Source of the DNA: Desulfobulbaceae bacterium | GTDB lineage: Bacteria; Desulfobacterota; Desulfobulbia; Desulfobulbales; Desulfobulbaceae | Direction: 5' to 3' | DNA: 64,000 bases | Assembly (NCBI GenBank): GCA_012744275.1 | Contig: JAAYIE010000060.1 | Span: forward strand, 45,026 to 109,025 | Shown here: in pieces, positions 25,116 through 35,315 of the stretch | How positions within the stretch are numbered: the stretch's first letter is position 1 | Layout of the letters: each line of letters starts with the position of its first letter | Program-made: the position numbers and the translations under genes | The notes under the pieces: generated by a model | What the model was told of the DNA's origin: nothing | Database searches by the model: none | Seen by the model: only the letters and a program-made list of their open reading frames with translations

Positions 25116-25962
25116 CGGCCGTGTTCTCAGCTTGTGGTTGACAGCATGGGGCGGTACAGCCCGCTTGGGCCATGGGCATGGACTTCAGGCTGACCATTCC
25201 CATGTGTAAACCGAAAATGGCGCTCAGGTTTTCTGGAGTCAGTACCCGCTGCGGCGGCCCCTCGGCCACAACCCGGTGATTGAGGCAGATAACGTGGGTG
25301 GCATGGTGGGTGACGGTGGGGAGATCATGGCTGACCATAAGCTGGGTAAAGCCCCAACTGCAACGCAGGTTATCCAGCAGATCACAAAAGACGTATTCGC
25401 CCTGAAAATCGACCCCTGCAGCAGGTTCATCCAGCACCAGCAGTTCCGGCTCCTGCTGCAATGCCAAGGCCAGGAGCACTCGCTGCAGTTCCCCACCGGA
25501 AAGTGCACCCAGACGACGGCGAAGCAGATGTTCTGCCTGTACCTGTGCCAGCATTGTCTTAGCTTTTTTTTGTACACGTGGTGACACACCAAACCAGAGC
25601 GGACGAGTTTGAAAACCCAGGGCTAAAAACTCGCCCACCGTTAGTGGCAGGCCACGGTCAAAAGTGAATCGTTGGGGTACATAACCGATGCGGGGGCGTT
25701 CGCCGCCGTAGCCGGGAAAACTGATCTGGCCCTGATGGGATAATTCTCCCAGTAGGGCCAGGAGCAAGGAGGTTTTACCCGAGCCATTGGGGCCGACGAT
25801 GGCGGTGCAACTACCGATGGGCACTGTAGCGCGAACAGCATCCAGAACAGGGATGCCGCCACGCACCACGGTAACTTCTTCAAAAAGAAGCGCTGGCTTG
25901 GAGTCGCATAGTACCGGTGGGGCAGCCACTGCAACCTTATTTGGTTCCAAGAGTCTCCGCAA
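25108..25962 (-). CDS. znuC: Zinc ABC transporter ATPase
   Basis: 284 residues. ABC motifs: GPNGSGKTSLL, LSGGELQRVLLALAL, LLVLDEPAAGVD and MVSHD. The N-terminal 25 residues before the ABC core and the Cys-containing tail (CTAPCCQ) are longer than usual. It overlaps znuA by 26 bases at the N-terminal side; a later in-frame start would remove that overlap, but no obvious ATG is placed before the ABC core, so the start is uncertain. Confidence 0.88.
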   Translation of the reverse strand: MRRLLEPNKVAVAAPPVLCDSKPALLFEEVTVVRGGIPVLDAVRATVPIGSCTAIVGPNGSGKTSLLLALLGELSHQGQISFPGYGGERPRIGYVPQRFTFDRGLPLTVGEFLALGFQTRPLWFGVSPRVQKKAKTMLAQVQAEHLLRRRLGALSGGELQRVLLALALQQEPELLVLDEPAAGVDFQGEYVFCDLLDNLRCSWGFTQLMVSHDLPTVTHHATHVICLNHRVVAEGPPQRVLTPENLSAIFGLHMGMVSLKSMPMAQAGCTAPCCQPQAENTADA

Positions 25963-26959
25963 GGGTGCGTAAATTGGTGCGCATGATGGTTTCGTAGTAG
26001 TCTAAAGGTGTCAGTCCTCGTGGACCATTGGCAACCGGATCCAGCATGGCAAGTTGGACGCCGCTTTCCCTGGCGACAGTATTACCAATGCTGTCTGGAT
26101 ACTGTGGTTCGGTGAAAATAGCACCTGCTTTTTTCTCCCGTATGATTCGTACCAGATTCAGCGCCTCGGCCGCCGAGGGATCTTGTCCCGGAACTGTTGC
26201 TATAACCGCCACAATCTCAAGGCTTGTATCGCGGGCCAGGTAGTCGAATACGCCATGTTGGGTAACGATGCGGGTATTGGCCAATTTTTTCCCCAGCTGC
26301 TGAAATTCACTATCCAGTTCAGCAAGTTTTTGCTGATACGCTAAGGCGTTGCGGGTAAACAGCTCTTTTTCTGCAGGCACAACTTCAGCCAGGGCCTTGG
26401 CGATGTTGCCTGCCTGGAGCGCTGCCATGCGCGGGCTGGCAAAGATGTGCGGATTTGGGCCGCTGCCATGGCTATGCGGGGTATGTGCCTCCTCTGCATG
26501 CCCGTCATGATCGTGGTTATGATTATGGCCATCGTGGTGCGCATGTGCTTCTTCGCTGGCCTCTTCACCCTCGTAGTTGAGGATATCTTCGATGCCTTTG
26601 CTGCTGTCTATCAGCTGCAGATTGGGATTGGCCTGTTTGAGAGGCGCTCCCAAAAATTCCTCCATGCCCAGGCCATTGATGATAAAAATTTGTGCTTCAC
26701 CAAGTTTTTGCATGTCTTGGGGGGTGAGGGCGTAGTCATGCGGGCAGCCGAGTTGGGCCGGGATCATCAAATCCACCTGGAGCAGCTTGCTACCTGCGGT
26801 AATGTTGCGAGTAAACTGATAGATGGGGAAGGTGCTGACCAGCACTTTGATAGGCTGTACTTCTGCAGCGACCACCCTGTGGGGCAGTGCTAAACCGGCA
26901 GCCGATACACACATAACGAGCATGAGCAGTGTAAAAAAGGCAGAACGTGCATATTTCAT
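25937..26959 (-). CDS. znuA: Periplasmic zinc-binding protein
   Basis: 340 residues with a signal peptide ending near VVAAE. ZnuA motifs: VSTFPIYQFTRNI, the first metal His in CPHDYAL, a His/Asp-rich mobile loop (EEAHAHHDGHNHNHDHDGH) at residues 140-165, NPHIFASPR with another ligand, and TQHGVFDYLA. The loop is typical of zinc rather than manganese transporters. It is first in the operon; upstream a GCAAACGCAGTCGCA stretch (about 27009-27023) could be a Zur-type operator shared with the divergent regulator gene, but I cannot confirm the motif. Confidence 0.92.
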   Translation of the reverse strand: MKYARSAFFTLLMLVMCVSAAGLALPHRVVAAEVQPIKVLVSTFPIYQFTRNITAGSKLLQVDLMIPAQLGCPHDYALTPQDMQKLGEAQIFIINGLGMEEFLGAPLKQANPNLQLIDSSKGIEDILNYEGEEASEEAHAHHDGHNHNHDHDGHAEEAHTPHSHGSGPNPHIFASPRMAALQAGNIAKALAEVVPAEKELFTRNALAYQQKLAELDSEFQQLGKKLANTRIVTQHGVFDYLARDTSLEIVAVIATVPGQDPSAAEALNLVRIIREKKAGAIFTEPQYPDSIGNTVARESGVQLAMLDPVANGPRGLTPLDYYETIMRTNLRTLAETLGTK

Positions 26960-27131
26960 GAAAAATACCTCCGGGCTTGTATGAGTATTTGAGGGAGAGT
27001 GTTGCTATTGCAAACGCAGTCGCATTATGCTTTTACCACTTTGCATGCAGCTGTCAAGCTTGGGTACAAGATGTTTTGCAATTTTGCCCCATGGGCGATA
27101 CAAAGTTAAAGAGGAACAAGGAGACCAGAGT

Positions 27132-27500
27132 ATGCAGCGAAGAACAGTACAACGCGAGGCGATTCAGGAGGTTTTCCGCAACGCTGGACGGCCGCTTCGC
27201 CTGGAAGACATCCTTGAACTTGGCCGCCTCCTGGTGCCCAGCCTGAACCAAGCCACCGTATACCGCAATTTGAAGCTGCTGGTGGAGGCTGGATGGCTGG
27301 AGCAGGTACAGCACCCCACCTTGGGCACTATTTATGAGCGCTCCGGCCGTGGCCATCACCACCATTTTCATTGCAACAGCTGCGACCGCATCTATGAGCT
27401 GCCAGGCTGCGCCCTCAATCCAGCGGCCACACCAGAGGGCTTTGTCGTCGAGGCCCACGAGATCTTTTTAAGCGGCACCTGCCCGGCCTGCGTGCGCTAG
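27132..27500 (+). CDS. zur: Fur-family regulator, probably Zur
   Basis: 122 residues from the ATG at 27132 with AAGGAG upstream; an earlier in-frame start lacks a site. The winged helix shows [11 protein letters not shown] and [20 protein letters not shown]. The regulatory metal site [17 protein letters not shown] and the C-terminal CPAC complete the structural zinc CxxC pairs. It diverges from znuABC, so zinc uptake control is the natural role. PerR or Fur cannot be excluded by sequence reading alone. Confidence 0.82.
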   Translation: MQRRTVQREAIQEVFRNAGRPLRLEDILELGRLLVPSLNQATVYRNLKLLVEAGWLEQVQHPTLGTIYERSGRGHHHHFHCNSCDRIYELPGCALNPAATPEGFVVEAHEIFLSGTCPACVR

Positions 27501-27542
27501 CGGTCACAGTACCGGGTGAACCTTGCCACCAGATAACGTGCT

Positions 27543-27986
27543 ATGATAAAATTTGACAAGGGAGTGGTTGTCCAGCTTGCGGGCTGTTCCGGCTATTTTC
27601 CCACTCGCCATTTCCGTCTGTTCCTGTCCAAAATTTCCGCAGGCTTCCCATCGCCAGCAGACGACTATATTGACCGTGCCCTGGATCTCAACGAACTCTT
27701 GGTGACCAATCCGCCTGCCACCTTTTTTGTGCGGGTGGATGGCCCTTCGCTCATTGAAGACGGGGTGTTTCCCGGCGATATCCTCTCGGTTGACCGCTCC
27801 ATGCAGCCGGTGCAGGGCGACAAGGTGGTGGCGGTGGTCAATGGCGAACTGACCGTAAAAGAGCTGTCCCTGTCGCCCCTGCGGCTTTTACCCAGGAACA
27901 AGGATTTTAAGCCCATTGATCTGCACGAGCATGACGATTTTGAAATTATCGGCGTGGTCAAGGGGCTGGTGAGGGTGTTCAGATGA
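27543..27986 (+). CDS. umuD: UmuD-like S24 family protease of DNA polymerase V
   Basis: 147 residues. The self-cleavage site Ala-Gly lies at [10 protein letters not shown] (residues about 33-34). The catalytic Ser is in [17 protein letters not shown] and the Lys in [16 protein letters not shown]. Most family members have Ser-Met after the Gly-Asp; here it is Pro-Ser-Leu, a mild variation. The stop overlaps umuC by 4 bases (ATGA). The 42-bp upstream spacer includes GGTG-8-CACC, a possible SOS operator, though the LexA box of this lineage is not known to me. Confidence 0.9.
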   Translation: MIKFDKGVVVQLAGCSGYFPTRHFRLFLSKISAGFPSPADDYIDRALDLNELLVTNPPATFFVRVDGPSLIEDGVFPGDILSVDRSMQPVQGDKVVAVVNGELTVKELSLSPLRLLPRNKDFKPIDLHEHDDFEIIGVVKGLVRVFR

Positions 27987-29227
27987 TTGCCTTGGTGGAC
28001 TGCAACAGCTTTTACGCCTCCTGCGAAACAATTTTCCGCCCTGATCTCAGGGGCAAGCCCGTGGTGGTGCTGTCCAACAACGATGGCTGTGTGGTGGCCC
28101 GCTCCGCCGAGGCCAAGGCTTTAGGCATCGCCATGGCCGTACCCTTTTTCAAGGTTGCTCCCATTATCCGTCGTCACAATGTGGCGGTGTTCTCCTCAAA
28201 CTACGCCCTGTACGCAGACATGTCGCAGCGGGTGATGCGCATCCTTGCCATGCTCTGCCCGGCGGTTGAGCAGTACTCCATTGACGAGGCCTTTGCCGAT
28301 CTGCGGGGTATACAGAATTTACCTGAGTTTGCCAGTGAATTGCGGCGCACTATTCGGCAATGGACCGGTATTCCCGTGTCAGTCGGGGTTGCTCCCAGCA
28401 AGACTCTGGCCAAACTGGCGGCAGATGCGTGTAAAAAATACCCTAAAACTGACGGCGTGGTGGTGCTGAAGGATGAAGAACGGTGTCAGCGTTTACTTAA
28501 GCTGACTCCGGTGGAGGATATCTGGGGCGTAGGGCGCAGACTGGCGCCCCGGTTGCAGGCGCTGGGCATCCACAACGCCAACGATCTTGCTCAAACAGAG
28601 GGCGCCTTGCTGCGACGGCGCTTTTCCGTGATCATGGTACGCATTGCCGAAGAACTGCGCGGTCATTCCTGTTTACCCCTGGAAGATTTGCCTGCGACAA
28701 GAAAACAGATTATCCGTTCCCGATCCTTTGGCAGCCCTGTTACGACGTTTACAGAAATGCGCGAGGCCATCAGTACCTTTATAGAAATTGCCTGCGCCCG
28801 CCTGCGCTACGAAGGCCTGTACGCCAGCAGTCTCTCCGTGTTTGTGCAGACCAGCCCTTTTGCTAAAGAGGCTGCTTTCTATGCCAATGCCAGCCATGGC
28901 GCGCTCCCCCGCCCCTTGAACGACACCCTGCACTGCAACCGCCTGTCCCAGCGTTTGCTTGCCAAGATCTGGAAAGAAGGTCATCGTTATATCAAGGCCG
29001 GGGTGATGCTGGGCGAACTCAGCCGCAGCGCCCGCTGGCAGAGCAGTTTTTTCGATCCACCCATGCGCGACAACACCCGGTTGATGGCCGCGATTGATGG
29101 CATCAACCACAAGATTGGCACCGTACAACTGGCTGCAAGCGGGCTCAAACCCGCATGGGCCATACGGCGGCAGCATCTGTCTCCGGCTTATACCACCAGG
29201 TGGGCGGATCTGCCCAGGGTGATTTAG
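27983..29227 (+). CDS. umuC: DNA polymerase V catalytic subunit
   Basis: 414 residues, normal for UmuC. The Y-family start [18 protein letters not shown], then [30 protein letters not shown] with the catalytic acidic pair, and [13 protein letters not shown] are all present. C-terminal little-finger domain and a UmuC-specific tail follow. With UmuD' it performs error-prone lesion bypass. It ends at the edge of a dispersed repeat element. Confidence 0.95.
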   Translation: MIALVDCNSFYASCETIFRPDLRGKPVVVLSNNDGCVVARSAEAKALGIAMAVPFFKVAPIIRRHNVAVFSSNYALYADMSQRVMRILAMLCPAVEQYSIDEAFADLRGIQNLPEFASELRRTIRQWTGIPVSVGVAPSKTLAKLAADACKKYPKTDGVVVLKDEERCQRLLKLTPVEDIWGVGRRLAPRLQALGIHNANDLAQTEGALLRRRFSVIMVRIAEELRGHSCLPLEDLPATRKQIIRSRSFGSPVTTFTEMREAISTFIEIACARLRYEGLYASSLSVFVQTSPFAKEAAFYANASHGALPRPLNDTLHCNRLSQRLLAKIWKEGHRYIKAGVMLGELSRSARWQSSFFDPPMRDNTRLMAAIDGINHKIGTVQLAASGLKPAWAIRRQHLSPAYTTRWADLPRVI

Positions 29228-29350
29228 CTCCAACTCTACCCCAAAGCGTTGGTAAGCGTCTGACTTTGGCAAATGCAAATGCTCGCAGGACCTGCGTGTG
29301 GCCCGCGCCGTATTTCCCTCGCCTGCTTGAGAGCAGATATCTGGCCTGGT
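29228..29350 (+). repeat. Dispersed intergenic element, copy C (diverged)
   Basis: About 123 bp, beginning CTCCAACTCTACCCCAAAGCG and ending ATCTGGCCTGG. It aligns colinearly with copy A (GCGT...TGACTTTG.CAAATGCAAATGCTCG-CAGGACC) and keeps TTTCCCTCGCCTGCTTGAGA, but the palindromic ends have decayed. It starts next to the umuC stop. Confidence 0.55.
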
Positions 29351-30075
29351 AGCGGCGTAACACAGTCAAAAAAGCACGAAATTTTCATCACAAAATTGGT
29401 GTACAATGAGGTGCGTTATGCCAGATCTGAACAGGCAATGGTGTATTGCCGATGTGGCAGGGGACGAAGGCTTGGCGCTCAGCCGTGAACAGCCTCTTTA
29501 CTGTGAAGGCACGGTTCCGACCCTGTAAGATGGTAGCGTCCTGATCCGCAATATCTGTTTCTTCTGCAACTCCATAGACTCCATACCCAGGTAACAAATT
29601 CTCGGTGTGGATGCTGTCATTGTTACTCTTGATCACCCGGATCCCTGTGACGACGCAACCAAAGAAAATAATGCCAAGGCCAAGCCCGTTGTTGTGCAGA
29701 ACCGGCGCGATCAGGAAAACATCCAGGCGAAAAAATGCTTTACCTGGCCAGAGATACGCCTTGAATGAACCTGTCCAACAGGTAATCACCCGGCATACAC
29801 CCGAGGCTGTCATAACCGGGCTTTTTCGCCGCGTCTGGGATAAATGCACTCCCATTTGGTAATAATCTCTTCCAATCTCCTGAAATTATTTCGACATATT
29901 GAAATATCTTCTGATTGTATTGCACGCGTAAAAATACGCAATTTTCGGCTGATATATTTAACATCTGTTGATTCGCGTACAGCTTCCTGGTAACCATCTT
30001 AATTAAGCAGCCCATTCACCAGTGCAGGTCGTAGGGATTATATCCCCGTTTCTTTCAACTTAAGGAGCGCATCTT
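29351..30075. other. 725-bp region without a confident gene
   Basis: A minus-strand frame (29388-29855, 155 residues) includes a hydrophobic stretch (VLHNNGLGLGIIFFGCVVTGI) but no domain I recognise and no good ribosome site. The plus strand has matching frames broken by two stops. It may be a decayed gene. The last 200 bp are AT-rich and should contain the icmF promoter; AAGGAGCGC precedes the icmF start. Confidence 0.35.
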
Positions 30076-33000
30076 ATGGAACACTTGGCCAACCAGCACC
30101 ATGCTTACAAACCCGTCCATAAAGTTCGTTTTGTTACCGCAACCTCCCTTTTTGACGGGCATGACGCCACCATCAACATCATGCGTCGTATCCTTCAGGC
30201 AAGCGGGGTGGAGGTAATCCACCTCGGTCATAACCGCTCAGTACAGGAAATTGTCAACGCTGCTCTGCAGGAAGATGTACAGGGCATTGCCATCACGTCC
30301 TACCAGGGGGGTCACGTCGAGTTTTTCAAGTATATGATCGATTTGTTACGGGAGGGGGGTGGAGAGAAAATCAAGGTGTTTGGCGGCGGTGGTGGGGTAA
30401 TCGTGCCTGAGGAACTGGAAGAACTGCATGCCTACGGTGTTACCCGCATCTATACGCCGGAAAATGGTCAGAATATGGGCCTGCAGGGGATGATTAACGA
30501 AGTGATTGCACTTGCGGATACGGATCTTTCTTCTCTGGCGCCTCAAGGCGCGGATGCGGTTGTGGCGGCGCTGCAGAGCGGCAAGAGACGGGCGTTGGCC
30601 CAGATTATCACCTCCCTGGAAAATGGTGCATACAGCGGAGAGTTGTGCCAACATCTCAAGGACACCGCCAGTACGAAGAAAACGCCTGTTTTGGGGATTA
30701 CCGGTACCGGTGGGGCCGGAAAATCGTCCCTTACTGATGAGCTGGTACGGCGTTTTCGTCTGGACCAAGACGACGGCCTCAAGCTGGCCATCATCAGCAT
30801 CGATCCTTCCCGCAAGCGCACCGGTGGCGCACTGTTGGGCGACCGCATCCGCATGAATGCCATTGAGCATCCCAACATTTTCATGCGTTCGCTTGCCACC
30901 CGTGAAACCGGCAGTGAAATTTCTGCTGCCCTGCCCGAGGTAATCGCGGCCTGTAAACTTTCCGGATTTGACCTGATCATTGTGGAAACCTCTGGTATCG
31001 GCCAGGGTAATGCCGCCATAGTCCCGCATGTGGATGTTTCCTTGTATGTGATGACCCCGGAATTCGGAGCCGCCTCGCAGCTTGAGAAAATCGACATGCT
31101 TGATTTTGCTCATTTTGTGGCGATCAATAAGTTTGACCGCAGCGGTGCCGAAGATGCACTCAGGGATGTGCGCAAGCAGTATCAGCGTAACCAGGCTGCC
31201 TTTTCCACGCCGCCTGAGCAGATGCCGGTTTTTCCCACCATTGCTGCTCGTTTCAATGATGAGGGGGTGACTGCGCTTTTTCAGGCCATGTCGCCCAAAC
31301 TGCATGAATTGGGACTGCAACTGCAGCCGGGCAAGCTTCCGCAAACCCAGGTCCCTTCCTCATCAGGGTATCGGGCCGTTGTGCCAGCTGAGCGGAGCCG
31401 CTATTTGGCAGAAATTGCAGATGAGGTGCGCGGTTACCATGCTAAGACGGAACGGCGGGTCAAAAAAATACGGGAGTTGCAAGCATTGGCTGTGGCCAGG
31501 GACGTGCTTGAGGCCGAGGGAAAAAGCACTGAAGGGTTTGCCAAGCTTATTGCTGACAGGGAAAATGATCTTGCCCCCGGAGCAAAGAAGTTGCTGAATG
31601 AATGGCAGGATTTGGCCAGCCAGTATGCCGGCGAAGAGCATGTGGTGCAAATTCGCGACAAGGAAATCCGCACCAAACTAACCCGCACCTCGCTTTCTGG
31701 CTCTACTATTCGCAAGGTCTATTTGCCGCGCTTTGAAGACCGTGGAGAACTGTACCAATTTTTGCGCAAGGAACATCTGCCTGGTTATTTTCCTTTTACG
31801 GCCGGGGTATTCCCCTTTAAGCGTGAAAATGAAGATCCTACCCGCATGTTTGCCGGTGAGGGTGATGCCTTTCGGACCAACAGGCGTTTTAAGACGGTAA
31901 GTGCGGGCATGCCGGCGCATAGGCTGTCTACAGCCTTTGATTCAGCAACCCTGTACGGTTGCGATCCGGATGAGCGCCCCGATATTTACGGCAAAATCGG
32001 CAACTCCGGGGTTTCCATTGCTACCCTGGATGACATGAAGGTGCTCTATGATGGCTTTGACCTGTGCGCGCCCAGCACATCGGTTTCCATGACCATTAAT
32101 GGGCCGGCCCCCATTATTCTAGCCTGTTTTTTTAATACCGCCTTGGATCAGCAGCTTGAGCGCTTTGCAACCCAGCACGGACGGCAGCCCACTGCCGAGG
32201 AGATTGCCGATATCCGCTGCCGGGTATTTTCCACGGTACGTGGCACAGTGCAGGCCGATATTCTCAAGGAAGATCAGGGGCAGAACACCTGCATCTTCTC
32301 CACCGAATTCGCCCTTAAAATGATGGGCGACATCCAGGAGTATTTTGTCCAGCACCAGGTGCGCAATTTTTACTCGGTCTCCATCTCCGGCTATCATATT
32401 GCCGAAGCCGGGGCTAACCCGATCTCACAGCTCGCCTTCACCCTGGCCAATGGTTTTACCTATGTGGAGGCGTATCTGGCGCGCGGTATGCACATTGATG
32501 ACTTCGCGCCCAACCTGAGCTTCTTTTTCTCCAACGGCATGGAACCTGAATATTCGGTGATTGGCCGGGTAGCACGGCGCATCTGGGCCGTGGCCATGAA
32601 GCACAAATACGGTGGTAATGAGCGCTCACAGAAACTGAAATACCATATCCAGACCTCTGGCCGCTCCCTCCATGCCCAGGAGATGGCCTTCAACGATATC
32701 CGTACCACGCTGCAGGCCCTAATTGCCATTTATGATAACTGCAACAGCCTTCATACCAATGCCTACGATGAGGCCATCACCACCCCTTCCGAGGAATCAG
32801 TGCGCAGGGCCATGGCTATTCAGTTGATCATTAACCGTGAATGGGGCCTGGCTATGACCGAAAATCCCAATCAGGGTGCCTTTGTTATCGATGAGCTGAC
32901 CGATCTGGTCGAAGAGGCGGTCCTTAAGGAATTTGAGGCCATTGCAACCCGTGGTGGTGTGCTGGGCGCCATGGAAACCGGTTATCAGCGCAGCAAAATC

Positions 33001-33336
33001 CAGGAAGAATCCCTCTACTACGAGCACAAAAAGCATGATGGCTCATACCCCATAATAGGGGTCAACACCTTCCGCAACCCCAAGGGAGAGGTGCCAATTG
33101 AAATTGAGCTTGCCCGTTCCACTGAGGAGGAAAAGCAATCTCAAATCAAGCGCTTGCGTGATTTCCAAGAACGGAACCGGGAGGCTGCCGGACCCATGCT
33201 GGAGCGGCTCAGGCAAACTGTGATCAACAATGGCAATGTCTTTGCCGATCTCATTGATGCCGTGCAGGTTTGTTCCTTAGGGCAGATCACTGCGGCGCTC
33301 TATGAGGTGGGCGGGCAATACCGGCGATCCATGTAG
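30076..33336 (+). CDS. icmF: Fused isobutyryl-CoA mutase (B12 domain + G-protein chaperone + mutase)
   Basis: 1086 residues. Domain order is B12-binding (residues about 15-150, [11 protein letters not shown] with the cobalt-ligand His29, SYQGGH, GGGGG), then a MeaB-like GTPase (P-loop GTGGAGKSS at 210-218) and a large TIM-barrel mutase. This order is the IcmF type, distinct from methylmalonyl-CoA mutase. Substrate residues agree: Phe605 in RRFKTVS and Gln736 in [14 protein letters not shown], where methylmalonyl-CoA mutase has Tyr and Arg. It interconverts isobutyryl- and n-butyryl-CoA (some members also pivalyl-CoA) using adenosylcobalamin, with the GTPase guarding the cofactor. cobT for B12 assembly lies about 12 kb downstream. 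Confidence 0.95.
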   Translation: MEHLANQHHAYKPVHKVRFVTATSLFDGHDATINIMRRILQASGVEVIHLGHNRSVQEIVNAALQEDVQGIAITSYQGGHVEFFKYMIDLLREGGGEKIKVFGGGGGVIVPEELEELHAYGVTRIYTPENGQNMGLQGMINEVIALADTDLSSLAPQGADAVVAALQSGKRRALAQIITSLENGAYSGELCQHLKDTASTKKTPVLGITGTGGAGKSSLTDELVRRFRLDQDDGLKLAIISIDPSRKRTGGALLGDRIRMNAIEHPNIFMRSLATRETGSEISAALPEVIAACKLSGFDLIIVETSGIGQGNAAIVPHVDVSLYVMTPEFGAASQLEKIDMLDFAHFVAINKFDRSGAEDALRDVRKQYQRNQAAFSTPPEQMPVFPTIAARFNDEGVTALFQAMSPKLHELGLQLQPGKLPQTQVPSSSGYRAVVPAERSRYLAEIADEVRGYHAKTERRVKKIRELQALAVARDVLEAEGKSTEGFAKLIADRENDLAPGAKKLLNEWQDLASQYAGEEHVVQIRDKEIRTKLTRTSLSGSTIRKVYLPRFEDRGELYQFLRKEHLPGYFPFTAGVFPFKRENEDPTRMFAGEGDAFRTNRRFKTVSAGMPAHRLSTAFDSATLYGCDPDERPDIYGKIGNSGVSIATLDDMKVLYDGFDLCAPSTSVSMTINGPAPIILACFFNTALDQQLERFATQHGRQPTAEEIADIRCRVFSTVRGTVQADILKEDQGQNTCIFSTEFALKMMGDIQEYFVQHQVRNFYSVSISGYHIAEAGANPISQLAFTLANGFTYVEAYLARGMHIDDFAPNLSFFFSNGMEPEYSVIGRVARRIWAVAMKHKYGGNERSQKLKYHIQTSGRSLHAQEMAFNDIRTTLQALIAIYDNCNSLHTNAYDEAITTPSEESVRRAMAIQLIINREWGLAMTENPNQGAFVIDELTDLVEEAVLKEFEAIATRGGVLGAMETGYQRSKIQEESLYYEHKKHDGSYPIIGVNTFRNPKGEVPIEIELARSTEEEKQSQIKRLRDFQERNREAAGPMLERLRQTVINNGNVFADLIDAVQVCSLGQITAALYEVGGQYRRSM

Positions 33337-33474
33337 GGTGGTTTTGCTAGCATAAACAATGAAACGCTGGTTCTGCCCGCTGTATCCGTGGCGAGGGCTG
33401 TTTTTTGCCTAACCCTGTTCTCCAGGGGAAAGCCACGCCCTGCACCGGGCACAACCAGCAAACAGGAACGAGCC

Positions 33475-34758
33475 TTGCCGATAAGCCTCTCCAGTTTTTC
33501 CGAGATCGCGGCGCGTGTTGGCCCATCTCCTGTGGTGGTCGTCCACTCGGCCTTTGCCGAGCCACAAAGGCTTTTGCAACAATTTGCCGAGGCAGCACCG
33601 CTCTTCCATGGGGCACGGCTCTACTGCCTCATGCCTATGGTAGTGCCACCCTATGCCCGGGCTGGTGCGATTCAGCATTTCAAGGTAACAACCTTCATGC
33701 CCGGCGCAGGGTTGCGGCAAGCGGTAAATAAGGGGCAGGCCCGGGTTGAACCTTGCAACTTTGCCGCAATCCCGCAGCTGTTCAGTTCCGGAAAAGTCCG
33801 TGCCAATCTCCTTTTGCTGCAGGTCTCTCCTTCCGATGCCTCCGGGCAGGTATCTTTAGGAATTTCGATTGACTATGTGGCTGCGGTGCTGGCGCAAAAA
33901 CCACTGGTGGTGGCTCAAGTCAACCCCCGCATGCCTGTCACTTCAGGCAATACTTGTCTGCCTGTATCAGCGCTTGATTATGTGCTGCACCATGAAGAGG
34001 ATTTGGTGGACACCGGCACAGCAAGTAGCGGCGATGAGGTAGACCAGGCCATTGCCAGACACGTGGCTGGGCTGATTGAACCTGGAGATGTGCTGCAGGT
34101 GGGGATTGGTACCTTGCCGGATTTGGTGCTCGGACACCTTGAGCATCTGCATAATCTGGGATGCCATACCGGTATTCTTTCTGCAGGCTGGCAAAAGCTA
34201 ATTGAAAACGGCGTAGTTAACAACAGTACGAAGAAACACTTTCGCGGCATAAGCATTGCCACCATGGCAGGCGGCAATCGCTGCTTTTACGATTTTTTGC
34301 ACCGCAATGGAGCAATCGAATTCCACCCCTGTTCCCTAACCCACAATCTAAAAACGCTGGTAACCATTGACGGTCTCTGTGCCATTAACAGTGTATTGCA
34401 GATGGATCTGGCAGGGAATTGCAACGCAGAGGGTGTTGATGGCCGTGTTATTGCTGCCCCTGGGGGATTGCCGGATTTTGCCCAGGGTGCCTCAGGGGCT
34501 GTACGCGGCAAAAGCATTATAGCGCTACGCTCCAGTTTTATTCACCGGCAGAGTGGAAAGAGGCAGGGTAATATTGTAGCTAGTTTTAACGCTAGCACAC
34601 CAATTTCCTTAAGCTGTCAGTACGTTGACTATGCCATTTCCGAATATGGGGTAGCTGCACTCCGAGGGCTGTCGCCCACGCAGCGCGCAAAAGCGCTCAT
34701 TGCCATAGCCCATCCAGAACATCGACACCAGCTGCGCCAGCAGAAGAAACAGCACTAA
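33475..34758 (+). CDS. Acetyl-CoA hydrolase / CoA-transferase family protein lacking the usual catalytic Glu
   Basis: 427 residues from the TTG at 33475, which has AGGAACGAG upstream; a GTG at 33388 has none and would add an odd basic leader. The fold is the Cat1/4-hydroxybutyrate CoA-transferase family: HSAFAEPQRLL at the start, NLLLLQVSPSDASGQVSLG, VGIGTLPDLVL, and YVDYAISEYGVAALRGLS at the end. In active members the segment after IPD..L reads H-[ST]-E-M with the catalytic Glu; here it is CHTGIL, so Gly replaces Glu. It may be inactive, use another residue, or act by binding CoA. It follows icmF by 140 bp. Confidence 0.75.
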   Translation: MPISLSSFSEIAARVGPSPVVVVHSAFAEPQRLLQQFAEAAPLFHGARLYCLMPMVVPPYARAGAIQHFKVTTFMPGAGLRQAVNKGQARVEPCNFAAIPQLFSSGKVRANLLLLQVSPSDASGQVSLGISIDYVAAVLAQKPLVVAQVNPRMPVTSGNTCLPVSALDYVLHHEEDLVDTGTASSGDEVDQAIARHVAGLIEPGDVLQVGIGTLPDLVLGHLEHLHNLGCHTGILSAGWQKLIENGVVNNSTKKHFRGISIATMAGGNRCFYDFLHRNGAIEFHPCSLTHNLKTLVTIDGLCAINSVLQMDLAGNCNAEGVDGRVIAAPGGLPDFAQGASGAVRGKSIIALRSSFIHRQSGKRQGNIVASFNASTPISLSCQYVDYAISEYGVAALRGLSPTQRAKALIAIAHPEHRHQLRQQKKQH

Positions 34759-34983
34759 CTAGCGAACCGTTATAATACTTGAACAGAGAAAGAAAGTGCC
34801 AGCGAAGGGAGCAGCGTTAAAGGGCAGAAAATTACAGAATTGAAGGAATCGAAAAGATGCCCTGTTGGGTAGACGAGAAAAGCGACCAAACCTACACGAG
34901 CCTTGAACGTCTGGCAGATGCATGGGAAGTGTGTGCTGGTTGGGCTAATGCAGTGAAATGGCCTGAGGTTGATAGGTAAAATA
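34759..34983. other. Intergenic, nothing identified
   Basis: About 225 bp downstream of the CoA-transferase-family gene. I see no ORF with a ribosome site, no repeat copy and no hairpin with a T-run on the plus strand. Confidence 0.3.
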
Positions 34984-35017
34984 AAAAACAACCCCGGCAG
35001 ATGATCTCTGCCGGGGT
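34984..35017 (-). terminator. Terminator of tRNA-Leu
   Basis: On the minus strand a perfect 11-bp stem (ACCCCGGCAGA / TCTGCCGGGGT, 5-base loop) is followed by TGTTTTTT, about 70 bases after the tRNA 3' end. Confidence 0.9.
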
Positions 35018-35088
35018 TTATAATTTGGGCTTTCAGTAAATAAACTTTTACTCTATTTCCACCAATACCGATAACCACTTGATTTTAC

Positions 35089-35175
35089 TGGTGCCGGAGG
35101 TCGGAATCGAACCGACATGGGGTCGCCCCCGCTGGATTTTGAGTCCAGTGCGTCTACCAATTTCACCACTCCGGC
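35089..35175 (-). tRNA. tRNA-Leu (anticodon CAA)
   Basis: The minus strand gives an 87-nt type II tRNA. Acceptor arms GCCGGAG / CTCCGGC pair fully, the anticodon loop is CTCAAAA (anticodon CAA, decoding UUG), there is a long variable arm as in tRNA-Leu, and the T arm GTCGGTTCGATTCCGAC is intact. CCA is encoded at the 3' end. Confidence 0.95.
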
Positions 35176-35201
35176 AAATTAATTACTGATCTAACCAAGG
35201 C

Positions 35202-35231
35202 TCCTTACCGCACCAGTGTTTTTGTTGTCAA
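35202..35231 (-). promoter_or_regulatory. Promoter of tRNA-Leu
   Basis: On the minus strand TTGACA (35226-35231) is followed after 17-18 bases by GTAAGG/TAAGGA, placing the start site some 20 bases before the tRNA. The -35 is perfect; the -10 is weak. Confidence 0.5.
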
Positions 35232-35315
35232 GTCCGAAAGTGCTTAAACGACAAAAACAAAAGTTACCACCAGTCGATTGCACAGCGATGGAACTGCCTT
35301 TGCTGAACGATCGTA

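Noticed and set aside
30346-31344. 332-codon minus-strand frame inside icmF
   Set aside because: Entirely antisense to IcmF conserved domains, with no recognisable protein features.
34770-35078. 102-codon minus-strand frame near the tRNA
   Set aside because: It runs through the tRNA terminator hairpin and has no domain.
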